Below, piece by piece: positions 15,236 to 23,400 of a stretch of DNA of 64,000 nt. The stretch comes from DASSFZ01 sp035292585 (GTDB lineage: Bacteria > Chloroflexota > Anaerolineae > Fen-1058), in the NCBI GenBank assembly GCA_035292585.1, contig DATDPU010000120.1, positions 1-64,000 on the forward strand, in the 5' to 3' direction. Below the pieces are notes generated by a model. That model was not told the DNA's origin. It did not search any database and worked only from the letters and a program-made list of their open reading frames with translations. The stretch's first letter is position 1. Every line of letters starts with the position of its first letter. Position numbers and translations under genes: made by a program.

Positions 15236-15862
15236 CTAAAAGCCTGGTTTCCGATCAGGCAATGCGAGCAGCTGCCTGATCTCCCGCTGCGCCTGCTCGC
15301 TCGATTGGAAGTGGATGCCGTGGATGCCGAGTGCTTCCGCGCCGCGCACGTTCTCCGGCATGTCGTCCACGAAAACCGCTTCCACAGCCTGCACCCCCAG
15401 CCGAGCGAGCGCCGCTTGATAGATGCGCGGATCGGGTTTGGTCACTCTTTCTTCAGCCGAGATCACCATCACGTCAAAGGCATCGGCAATCGGGAAGATG
15501 GCGGTGAACAAGTGTCGGCCGTTGTCCCAGGCATTGCTGATCAACCCGGTCTTGATGGCCGGGCGCATGCTGCGGATCAGCGCCAGCAGTTCCTCATCGA
15601 GAAAATCTTCGACGAAGAACTGCTCGTAAAATTCGGCGACGGTCATGCGGCTGCCCAGCTTGAGATTGAGACCGATCTGTTTCCAGCAGTCTTCGTGGCT
15701 GATGTCGCCGCGCTGGCCGCGCAGCGACGCCTCGCACCCAAAGACCAGGTTTTCAAGGCTGTGGGACGGCAAGCCGAGACGCGCTTCAAGCGCCCGGCGC
15801 GTCCGATCGGTGCGGCTGCGTACCAGCACGCCGCCGAAGTCGGTGAGAAGGGCACGGATCAT
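15236..15862 (-). CDS. HAD-superfamily hydrolase, type IA
   Basis: A 208-residue HAD protein. Motif I is LLTDFGGVLV, motif II GLISNAW, motif III Lys in VTKPDPRIYQAAL, motif IV VFVDDMPENVRGAEALG. The second motif I Asp is again Gly, as in the YihX/epoxide-hydrolase-N-terminal subgroup. The other HAD gene in this window (11522) shows the same change but is otherwise dissimilar. It is probably cytosolic; substrate unknown. The start codon ATG at 15862 has only AAAGGACTC upstream as a ribosome-binding site. Confidence 0.85.
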   Translation of the reverse strand: MIRALLTDFGGVLVRSRTDRTRRALEARLGLPSHSLENLVFGCEASLRGQRGDISHEDCWKQIGLNLKLGSRMTVAEFYEQFFVEDFLDEELLALIRSMRPAIKTGLISNAWDNGRHLFTAIFPIADAFDVMVISAEERVTKPDPRIYQAALARLGVQAVEAVFVDDMPENVRGAEALGIHGIHFQSSEQAQREIRQLLALPDRKPGF

Positions 15863-15907
15863 GTGAGTCCTTTAATCGAGTAGTTGGTTAGTTGGGTGGT
15901 TGGCTGG

Positions 15908-17287
15908 TCAGCGCGGCGTCGCCGTTTCAGTGGTCGCCAGCAGCTCCACTGCGGCGGCAAGGTAGGGATCATCCACCTCGGTAAATTCGTCCCAGTTCAC
16001 AGCGACGACGACATCCGGCGTCAAGCCCACGTCTTCCCACTGGTCGCCGCTGCGCGGGATGAACGTTTCGCGTGCGATCCAGGCGCGCGAGCCGTCCTCG
16101 AAATTATACCCGTAGATCGTCTCGATATTGCCGGCCGTAGGCAGGCCGACCAGGCGCGCCCGGCCAGCCTCCCGCAACACGCCGCTGAAGACTTCGGCGT
16201 AGCTTTCCGTATCGGGGCTGATCAAGATGACCAGGGGCACGTCTGGCGAATTGCCGATCGGATCGGGCGCTACCGTCAGCGGGCGCGCGCCCTCACGGCT
16301 GGCAAATTCGCCGTGCTGGCCGCTGGTAAAGAAACCGAGCAGCGCGAGCAGGTTGGTGCTCACGCCCCCACCGTTGACGCGCATATCGATAATCAAGCTA
16401 TCGAGTGGGCCGCCGGCCATCAAGGCCGTGAGGGTCTGCCGGGTGCTGGTCTCAATCGCCGCATCCCACAGCGTGGGCACCATCAGGTAACCCACCCGCG
16501 CGCCGGCGTCGAGTTCGAACGCGCGGCCCGTCGCTTGCAACACGCCGTCGATGGGCCGGCGAGTGACGCGCACCTCGCGCGGCGTCTGGCCGGGCGAGCG
16601 CACGCGAATGGCGATCTGAGTGCCGGACGGGCCGCGCAGTACGTCGAGCGCGTCCGGCCCGTCGGTGTCGTCGCCGATCTGGCGGCCTTCGATGGCGAGG
16701 ATCGCGTCGTGGGGGCGCAAGCCGGCTTCCTCGGCCGGGCTGCCGGGAAAGACGCTGAAAATGACGGCCTGGCGCTTGTCGAGCTGGGTTGCCGCATAAA
16801 CGCCGATACCCGTGTAGCGCAGGTCGCCCTGCAATTGCGCGTCTTCCTCGTGCGCCTCAAGCGGCGTGAGGAAAGTGGAGTGGTCGTCGTCGAGCCGATC
16901 GATCATTTCGCGCATGGCTTGCCAGAAGCCTTCGTCGCTCAAGCCGTCGTCGATGCGGGCGCTGAACTCGGCATAGACCGCGTTCCAATCGACGCCCCCG
17001 AAATCGGGATACACGTACTGCGTGTTGATCGTGTTCCACAGTTGCTCGAAGATACGCCGCTGGCGCGCGGTGATTTCCGTCTCGACGCCGCCCGGATCGT
17101 CCGGCGCTACGCGCACGGTCGGCTCAAGCGCCTCGGTGGGCGCGACGAGGGCAACGGCGAGCGGTGTGGGTGTTACGGTCGGCGTGGCGCGGCCCGTGAG
17201 TTCCGTTGGCGAGAGGGGCGGTGGCCGGCGGGGCGTGCAGGCTACGCTCAACAAGAGCAGCATCAGGCAGAGCGGGATTCGCTTCAT
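15908..17287 (-). CDS. S41-family (C-terminal processing-type) peptidase, lipoprotein
   Basis: A 459-residue predicted lipoprotein: MKRIPLCLMLLLLSVAC is a signal peptide with lipobox. It is followed by a Thr/Pro linker, an N-terminal helical region, a PDZ domain (YTGIGVYAA to about VTRRPIDG) and an S41 catalytic domain. The likely nucleophile is Ser in SPDTESYAEVF. The position that carries Lys in CtpA (TFGKG) reads PTAGN here, so it may use a tricorn-like arrangement instead of the Ser-Lys dyad. The start is ATG 17287; the longer open frame to 17686 only shadows the neighbour. It begins 14 bases after the homocysteine methyltransferase stop, so the two may be cotranscribed. Confidence 0.85.
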   Translation of the reverse strand: MKRIPLCLMLLLLSVACTPRRPPPLSPTELTGRATPTVTPTPLAVALVAPTEALEPTVRVAPDDPGGVETEITARQRRIFEQLWNTINTQYVYPDFGGVDWNAVYAEFSARIDDGLSDEGFWQAMREMIDRLDDDHSTFLTPLEAHEEDAQLQGDLRYTGIGVYAATQLDKRQAVIFSVFPGSPAEEAGLRPHDAILAIEGRQIGDDTDGPDALDVLRGPSGTQIAIRVRSPGQTPREVRVTRRPIDGVLQATGRAFELDAGARVGYLMVPTLWDAAIETSTRQTLTALMAGGPLDSLIIDMRVNGGGVSTNLLALLGFFTSGQHGEFASREGARPLTVAPDPIGNSPDVPLVILISPDTESYAEVFSGVLREAGRARLVGLPTAGNIETIYGYNFEDGSRAWIARETFIPRSGDQWEDVGLTPDVVVAVNWDEFTEVDDPYLAAAVELLATTETATPR

Positions 17288-17301
17288 CTTCGTGGAGGAA
17301 C

Positions 17302-18240
17302 TCACGCCGGCTGGGGTTGGAAGGCGGCGGTCAGTGCGGCGATGTGGGCAGGCGCGGTGCCGCAACAGCCGCCGATGATCGACGCGCCGATCTCGCGCCA
17401 GGCGCGCGCGGCAGCCGCGTACTGTTCCGGCGTGACGGCGTGCGTCAGCGTCCAGCCGACGCGCTCGTCGACGTGCCCGACGTTGCCGTAGGCGCCGATC
17501 GGCAGGCGGGTCGCGGCGCGCAGCTCGCGCAGCAGACGTTCGATCAGCGCCACCGGCGCGCAGTTGACCAGGAGCGCGGCCGGGTCGAGCGGCTCGATCG
17601 CGCGCACGGCGTCGCTCAAACGCTCGCCGCTGAGGAGGCGGGCCGGTTCGCCCGGATCGACCCGTTGGCCGGTCGCCCCGGCACACACGCAGCTGACCAG
17701 CACCGGCAAGCCGGTCGCCCGAGCCGCTTCGGCGGCGATGCGTGCTTCGCGGATCGTGTTCATCGTCTCGATGAGCAGCACATCGGCTCCAGCCTCAGCC
17801 AGGTGTTGCGCCATCTCGGCATGTTCGACGTGGAGCGCGGCGTCGGGCGGGACGAGGTCCGGGGAGTAACAATCTTCGAGCGGCGCGATCGAACCGGCGA
17901 TGAAGGGAGACGGGGTAGTTGGTTGGTTGGTTAGTTGGATCGCTTCGCGGACGAGTTGCACGGCCCGGTGGGTTAGCGCGCGCGCGCGATCGCCCAGGCC
18001 GCCTTTGGCTAAACTGCGCCGGTGAGTGCGGAAGGTGTTGGCGGTGATGAGGCGCGCCCCGGCGCGCGAGTAATCCTGGTGAATGGCGCGCAAAGTGTCG
18101 GGCGCGTCGAGCAGCGCGCCGGCCGACCACAACGGTAAACGTGTATCGACGCCTCGGCGGGTTAGCTCGGTGCCGGTTGCGCCATCCAATATGAGCAACT
18201 CGCCGGAGGCGAGTCGTGCGGTAAAACTATCCGATTGCAT
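17302..18240 (-). CDS. Homocysteine S-methyltransferase (MmuM-like)
   Basis: A 312-residue single-domain homocysteine methyltransferase. Motifs: DGATGTELTRRG at the N-terminus, TANTFRT, LLIETMNTIREA, VNCAPV and the zinc cysteines in IGGCCGTAPAH near residue 295. Relatives use S-methylmethionine or SAM as methyl donor; which one applies is not visible. Bases 17908-17941 encode QLTNQPTTPS through a TTGGTTGG repeat inserted in a loop. This is the third homocysteine methyltransferase domain within 16 kb. No SAM riboswitch core was found upstream. Confidence 0.9.
   Translation of the reverse strand: MQSDSFTARLASGELLILDGATGTELTRRGVDTRLPLWSAGALLDAPDTLRAIHQDYSRAGARLITANTFRTHRRSLAKGGLGDRARALTHRAVQLVREAIQLTNQPTTPSPFIAGSIAPLEDCYSPDLVPPDAALHVEHAEMAQHLAEAGADVLLIETMNTIREARIAAEAARATGLPVLVSCVCAGATGQRVDPGEPARLLSGERLSDAVRAIEPLDPAALLVNCAPVALIERLLRELRAATRLPIGAYGNVGHVDERVGWTLTHAVTPEQYAAAARAWREIGASIIGGCCGTAPAHIAALTAAFQPQPA
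17908..17941 (-). repeat. In-frame TTGGTTGG repeat inside the homocysteine methyltransferase gene
   Basis: The plus strand reads GTAGTTGGTTGGTTGG then TTAGTTGGATCG, encoding IQLTNQPTT. The same units occur 2 kb away between genes at 15885-15906 and inside the subtilase gene (24128-24152). Confidence 0.6.
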
Positions 18241-18251
18241 GGTTTTGGATA

Positions 18252-18389
18252 ACTCACCTTACGCAGTTTGCTCCCCGACCGCGTCCCATAGGCGGTGCAG
18301 TGCTCCCGTCGCGGTCGGGTGCCTGGCTGGAAACGCCCGCGCGGACGCGGGCTTCGAGCGAAGTTGAACGGCGGCGGCGTAAGCTGAGT
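18252..18389. repeat. Element with ACTCACCTTACGC termini, copy 1
   Basis: Imperfect terminal inverted repeats (ACTCACCTTACGCA at 18252-18265, GGCGTAAGCTGAGT at 18376-18389) enclose GC-rich CCCGCGCGGACGCGGG repeats. A second element with similar ends is at 40431-40602. It fills most of the gap upstream of the homocysteine methyltransferase gene. Confidence 0.6.
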
Positions 18390-18529
18390 GAATAATCAAG
18401 AGAAAAGCAGTGTTGGGCGATCTGGCCGGAAGCCGCGAAAGCGATTATACCGCAGAGTGATGCGGAGCGGCGGGCGGCGATTTCTACTGCACGGGTGTGT
18501 CGGTCTCGCCGCGGGCACGCGCTGGCGGC

Positions 18530-18563
18530 GACGAGGGAGGATGAACCTTCATCCTCCCTCGTC
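18530..18563 (-). terminator. Strong hairpin after the CsbD gene
   Basis: A perfect 16-bp inverted repeat (GACGAGGGAGGATGAA) with almost no loop lies 38 bases after the CsbD stop codon. No U-tract follows on the minus strand, so it may protect the mRNA 3' end or stop transcription inefficiently. Confidence 0.5.
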
Positions 18564-18600
18564 TAAAGTGCGTACGCAGATACTCGGCAGGTGTTCTGCG

Positions 18601-18837
18601 CTACGGGCGCGCTCCCATCTCCCGTTCTTGCTCGTTCAGGAATTGATCGATCTCCGTGCGCGCCCGCTCTTTGGCGTAGCCGTACTTCTCTTGGAGCATG
18701 CCTTCCAGCTGATCGCGCTTGCCGGAGATTCGATCGAGATCGTCATCGGTCAGTTTGCCCCAGGTCGTCTTGATACTGCCGCGCAGTTGCTTCCACTTGC
18801 CTTCCAGAATATCACCGTGTCCGGTATGTCCTGCCAT
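18601..18837 (-). CDS. CsbD-family stress protein
   Basis: A 78-residue CsbD-like protein with the family pattern ILEGKWKQLRGSIKTTWGKL, then LTDDDLDRISGKRDQLEGML and QEKYGYAKERARTEID. CsbD proteins are small, hydrophilic and induced by general stress; biochemical role unknown. It is followed in the same strand by a hairpin and preceded by a second CsbD gene 70 bases away. The ATG follows AGGGAGG. Confidence 0.92.
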   Translation of the reverse strand: MAGHTGHGDILEGKWKQLRGSIKTTWGKLTDDDLDRISGKRDQLEGMLQEKYGYAKERARTEIDQFLNEQEREMGARP

Positions 18838-18907
18838 GTTGTCCTCCCTTGAAAATATAGCGTGTGACTCCCATTCATCCGCTCCGGATGAAAGCTGCGC
18901 GGGCGCC

Positions 18908-19246
18908 TTACTGCCCGCGGGTTGCCCTGATCACGAGCGCAATGGCCAGCCCGAGAACGACCAGCCCGACAAGCGGTAGCCAGGGGTTCTGGGTTACCAC
19001 TTGCCGGACATTCTCCGGCAGGGCTTCCGCCATGTGGCGCAGTTGCATGTTGTACTGGCGTAAGTAGCGATCGACTTCCTGTCTGGCGCGCTCTTTCGTG
19101 TAGCCGTATTTCTCCTGGAGCACCCCCACGAGCCGATCGACTTCGCCCCCAACCCGATCGAGGTCGTCATCGGTGAGCTGGCCCCACCAGTGCTTCGCGT
19201 CACCCCGGATCTGGTCCCACCTGCCTTGAAGGACGTCTGCATTCAT
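18908..19246 (-). CDS. CsbD-family protein with C-terminal membrane anchor
   Basis: A 112-residue protein. Residues 1-65 repeat the CsbD pattern (LQGRWDQIRGDAKHWWGQL, LTDDDLDRVGGEVDRLVG, EKYGYTKERARQEVDRYL). The rest adds a linker and one transmembrane helix (WLPLVGLVVLGLAIALVI) ending in a short basic tail. It is clearly paralogous to the adjacent soluble CsbD, and the anchor would place the domain at the membrane surface. The start is preceded by a purine-rich AGGAAGATG. Confidence 0.9.
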   Translation of the reverse strand: MNADVLQGRWDQIRGDAKHWWGQLTDDDLDRVGGEVDRLVGVLQEKYGYTKERARQEVDRYLRQYNMQLRHMAEALPENVRQVVTQNPWLPLVGLVVLGLAIALVIRATRGQ

Positions 19247-19291
19247 CTTCCTGTATCCTCCGCTTCGATCTGGTCAACGACCGCGCCGAGC

Positions 19292-19438
19292 CTAGATCAC
19301 GCGGCGACCTTGAACGACCCGCGCCAATATGGCGACGATCGCAATGGCCAACAGAATGTGGATCAACCCTCCCACCACATTGGTCGCTACGCCCAGTAGC
19401 CACAGCATCAATAGAATGATGACGATCGTTTCGATCAT
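19292..19438 (-). CDS. Lmo0937-type 48-residue membrane peptide
   Basis: A 48-residue protein starting MIETIVIILLMLWLLGVATN and continuing with a second hydrophobic stretch (LIHILLAIAIVAILARVV). This is the pattern of the Lmo0937/DUF5670 family of tiny membrane proteins, often found near stress genes. GAGGAGACAAG precedes the ATG at 19438. The open frame extends upstream by 49 codons, but those residues are not family-like and the start has no ribosome-binding site. Confidence 0.85.
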   Translation of the reverse strand: MIETIVIILLMLWLLGVATNVVGGLIHILLAIAIVAILARVVQGRRVI

Positions 19439-19576
19439 CTTGTCTCCTCTGCAATCAATTTGGTCCTTCTTCCCAAGAAGGCCCGGCCCTGCCCGCTTGC
19501 TTTGCCAGCTGACAGCGACCCTAACACGAGCATAACTTAAATTGAGGCTAATCACCATATATCCCGATACACCTAG

Positions 19577-19693
19577 CAGATACAAATCTGGCTATATTCC
19601 CCGGCGTTGCAGTCCGGCCCCGGGCCGCTTCACAGCCATCCTGTTGCCCGCGTGGAATTGCCATAAGTTTTGTTGTGATTGGATTTGTATCTG
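19577..19693. repeat. MITE-like element with CAGATACAAATC termini
   Basis: Perfect 12-bp terminal inverted repeats (19577-19588 and 19682-19693) are 93 bases apart. The element lies in the 379-base gap between two divergent genes (19438 and 19818). Nothing else recognisable was found in that gap. Confidence 0.6.
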
Positions 19694-19817
19694 TTTCTCT
19701 ACCTCGTTTCTATCTGAAGGTATATAGCCGTTGCGCGTGTTCGGTGGTTTGATCAGAGTTACAACGCCTCGGCCGCGCAGTTGCCGAACCCCGGCGATGC
19801 CTGAAAGGTGCTTGCCC

Positions 19818-20270
19818 ATGAACGAGTTATTCCGCAAGTTTGCCCACAGGATGTCGCTGCTGGTTGGCTCGCCCTGGGCCTTCGTCGCGGCGGTGACGCT
19901 GATTATCGGCTGGCTCGCTACCGGCCCGCTGTTCGATTTCTCCGATACCTGGCAGCTGGTCATCAACACCACAACGACGATCGTGACGTTCCTGATGGTG
20001 TTCCTGATCCAGAACACCCAAAACCGCGACGCCAAGGCGATTCATCTCAAACTCGACGAACTGATTCGGGCGGTGAAAAACGCGCGCAACACGCTGGTCG
20101 ATCTGGAAGATGTCTCGGACGATGAATTGGAGGAGTTTCAAAAAGAGTTCCGTCGCTTTCGCGAACGGCAGGAACACCCCGCTGAAAATGGAACCCGTAC
20201 GACCCGGCGCAAACAGGCGACAAAGAAAACCGCCAATAAAGACTCCCCCGCCAAAGGATCACCGCGCTAA
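19818..20270 (+). CDS. Low-affinity iron permease-like membrane protein
   Basis: A 150-residue protein resembling the low-affinity iron permease family (PF04120). MNELFRKFAHRMSLLVGSPW is followed by two hydrophobic segments (FVAAVTLIIGWLATGPLF; VINTTTTIVTFLMVFLIQ) and the conserved IQNTQNRDAKAIHLKLDEL. The C-terminus is an acidic then Lys/Pro-rich tail (TKKTANKDSPAKGSPR). I chose the ATG at 19818 because it gives the family N-terminus; the upstream extension overlaps a repeat. It is divergent from the stress peptides and probably of the same theme. Confidence 0.85.
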   Translation: MNELFRKFAHRMSLLVGSPWAFVAAVTLIIGWLATGPLFDFSDTWQLVINTTTTIVTFLMVFLIQNTQNRDAKAIHLKLDELIRAVKNARNTLVDLEDVSDDELEEFQKEFRRFRERQEHPAENGTRTTRRKQATKKTANKDSPAKGSPR

Positions 20271-20299
20271 CTTTGCGCGGCGCGCACTGGGTTCCGGGC

Positions 20300-20350
20300 C
20301 TAGTACTTCGACCATTTGAAGTTGCCTAGTTCCCGCCGCCCTTCATTTGC
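20300..20350. repeat. Partial copy of the CTAGTACTTCGAC element
   Basis: TAGTACTTCGACCATTTGAA and the following GTTGC match the reverse complement of 25121-25145, and the bases after it (TAGTTCCCGCCGCC) match the interior of that element. It looks like one truncated end. Confidence 0.55.
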
Positions 20351-20385
20351 AGTTGTAGTAACGACTTCAGTCGTTCTAAGCGACG

Positions 20386-20418
20386 AGAAACCAGGTTTCT
20401 TGGAGAAACCTGGTTTCT
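20386..20418 (-). terminator. Palindrome AGAAACCAGGTTTCT at the subtilase 3' end
   Basis: Perfect 15-bp arms (20386-20400, 20404-20418) with a 3-base spacer. It overlaps the subtilase stop codon (20417-20419). It belongs to the same repeat type as 36168, 43104 and 58312. There is no clear U-tract. Confidence 0.55.
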
Positions 20419-23400
20419 ACCTCGATTTATATATTTGCGGGAAATAGAAGCGTTGCGGTTGCGTTTTCAACCAGGTGCTTGCCTGGCTCAACTGCGCGCC
20501 ATCGTCGAACAGTGCGCCGCCGAAGTACAGCTGGTCAACCAGCGTCGGCGTAACTCTCATCTGGTAGGTGAGCGTGACCAGGCCACCGGCCGGGATCGCG
20601 CCGAGCCACGCGACCGTGCTGCTGAACACGGTGGTCGCGCCAGCGCTGGCTTTGACGGTCCCGCTGATCGGTTGCAGGTTGAGCGGCAGCAGGCCGGTGA
20701 TCGCCGCCGAAGGCGCATCGGCCAGGCCCGTGTTGCGCGCGACCAGCGTCCAGGTGACGACGCCGGACGAGTAAGCCGGGTTGGCCGCAACGGCGATCGA
20801 GCGGGTCGACAGATCGGGACGCTCGATGCCGAGGCGCACGTCTTTGCGGAACGTGATCGCGTGATCGGCGTCGCGGAAGGCGACCGGGATCGTGACGAAG
20901 CTGCCAGACGGCAAGCCGCCGTTCAGTTCGACGCCCAGGGCCGTAGTCAGCGCCTGCCCGATAGCCAGGGCGCCACTCCACGTCGCATTACCGCTGTGCA
21001 GCGCGATTCCATCCGGCAGTGTTGCGGTGAAGGCGACGGACGATAAGGCGGCCGGGCCGTCGTTCCGGACGGCGATGGTCAGTGTGACTTTCGAGCCGGG
21101 CGCGACAACCGTCTTATCGGCGGAGACCGTCGAGCTGCCCAGCCAGGATAGATAACCGGCAATGCGTTCCAGCATCACCGGACGGCTCGCTTCTGGAAGC
21201 GCCTCGAAGGGGAAGGAGAAGAACATCGCTTTGCCACGGCCGTTTTCGCGCGCCAGCGCGATCGGCCGGCCATGCGAACCCACCAGCGCGATGGTTGCCG
21301 TGGGATAGGGCGCCGCTACTTCCGAGTAATTGGGGAAAGGGTAAGTCAGCGGGAAGGTATCGAGGCCGTCCAGCGGCCCCCCCGACACGCTGCGCGCCAG
21401 CGTCGTCGTCACATCGCCGCCGTCCAGGGTACCCAGATAGACCCGGTTAAAACTGTCCAACCCACTCCAGCTAAGGTGCGACTGCGACGAGAGGAACAGA
21501 CGCCCGCCCGCGTTCAGATACTGCGTCAGCGTCATTTCGTTGTTCGCGGTCAACGGCTGAAACCAATCGTAGCCGGTGAACCAGATGACGAAGGGATACC
21601 ACTTGAGTCGTTCTACCGAGGGGGTAAGCGCCTCGGGTCCGGCCCATGATTTGGGCACGTTCCACCGATCGAATGAGATGCCATCGCTGATCAGGGCGGT
21701 CTGATAAGCGGCTTCCACTTCGTACCAGCGATCGTCGTCTACGAGCAAGGCAACGGCGGGCGATTTAACACTGAAGGTGTCACTCACGACCACGGCAGGC
21801 GATAAGGTGGAACGGGCGCTGAGGGTGAAGGCTTGAGTGACATGGGCCGGCGTGCCCGGCGGGACCGAGATGGTGACGGTAACCGTCCGGGCCGCGCAAG
21901 GGGCTAATGCGATGGAGGCGTTAGACAACGAGACGCCCCAGCCGGGCGACTGCGCCGTGAGGCTGAAGGTGTCGGTGATGCCGGACTCGGCGATGTTGCG
22001 CAGACGGACGGTCTGAGTCGGGCGGCTGCCGGCGGGCGAAACCAACACGCTGTCTGGAGCGGCGAGTGTCGCGCCGACCGTGTTACGCGGCAGGCCGAAG
22101 TAAGCCAGCGTGCGCGACATTACCTCGCGGCGCGTGGCCGCTGCGCCGATCGCTTCGTAGCCAAAGCCCAGGTACACGGCCCGATACGGTAAGCACAGCC
22201 CGACGGTCTGCGCTCCTAATAGCCCGTTGTCGTAGTAGAACGCGGGCGCGGTGGCATCGGGTTCGGCCGAGCCGATAGCGTCGGGGTAGGCCTGGTTATC
22301 GGCGCCGCCTGTTCCACTGATGATCAGGCTGAGCCCGGAGAAAATACTCGCACCCGTCAATGCCCGCGAGCCTGAGTCATCCTGTAGGGCGAGGGCCTTG
22401 AGACGCTCTGGATAATAGCTAGCCCAGTTGAGGCTCAGCCCGCCATCCCAATAGCCGACGTCTTGCCCGCTCAGGAACAGCGCGCCGCCGGCCGATAAGT
22501 AACTGCTGATCGCATTGCCCGCCCCGATGTACCCTGGCGAATCTTGCGGCGCCGACCAGATGACAATATCGTAGGGCGCCAGCGTATTCGACGTGGGCAC
22601 GTCGGCGGACAGGTCTTTAACGCGATGCTCGGCGTAAGTGTAGCCCAGTTCGTCGAGCGCGGCGCGGTAGTAGCCGATCTGGCTGGCGTAATACCACGGC
22701 CCGGAATCGACCAACAAGATCGTCGGCGCGGGCGGCAGGGCAAAGTTGCGCGTAATCGTCTGGCCGGCGGTGATCGTCACCGTAGCAGTGAGCACCCGAT
22801 GTGCTGCCGCGATCGCGCGCAGTTCATACGTCCCTGCCGGCAAGGTCAAACTGTACGCGCTGTTAGCCGATGCCGTGAGCGGCGTATTCACCACGACGAT
22901 CGCGCCGTTGATCGGTTGGCCCGATTCGGCGTCGGTCAGCGATCCGCGCAGCTGGCCCGATGGCAACGGGGTGAGCGCGAAGTCGAGCGGCGTCGTGGCG
23001 TCGGTGATGACGAAAACGTCGGTCTGCGTCGTGGTGAGATATCCGAAGGCCGATGCCGTGACGGTATAGACCGAGGTCGCCAGACTGAGGGCATATCGGC
23101 CATTGGCAGCCGTGGTCGTTGCGCCGGCCAGGCCGTCCGGCGATCGCATCGACACCTGAACGCCGCCGATCGGGGCGGCGGTATCGGATCGGGTTACCGT
23201 GCCGCTGATCGCGCCGAGGCTGGCCACCGCGCGCACGGCAGCGTAGGCGTCGATGCGCCCGTAACCAGAATCGTTGTTGGGAATGGTGGTCGTGAGGTGA
23301 ACCGCTGTGCTCGTCAACGCAAAAGCCGTGCCGGTGATCGTCAACGAGGGGTTAGCCGAGAGCAGCAAGGCGATCGTGCCGGCGACGTGCGGCGCGGCCA

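Noticed and set aside
17288..17686. N-terminal extension of the S41 protease frame
   Set aside because: It is Arg-rich shadow of the homocysteine methyltransferase gene; the lipoprotein signal peptide starts at 17287.
18241..18400. SAM riboswitch upstream of the MmuM-like gene
   Set aside because: None of the S-box core blocks (GGCAACC, GGTGC, GAGATGAG) can be found.
19480..19570. SigB-like promoter (ATTTAA...GGGT) upstream of the stress peptides
   Set aside because: Match is loose and general-stress sigma-B is not established in this lineage.
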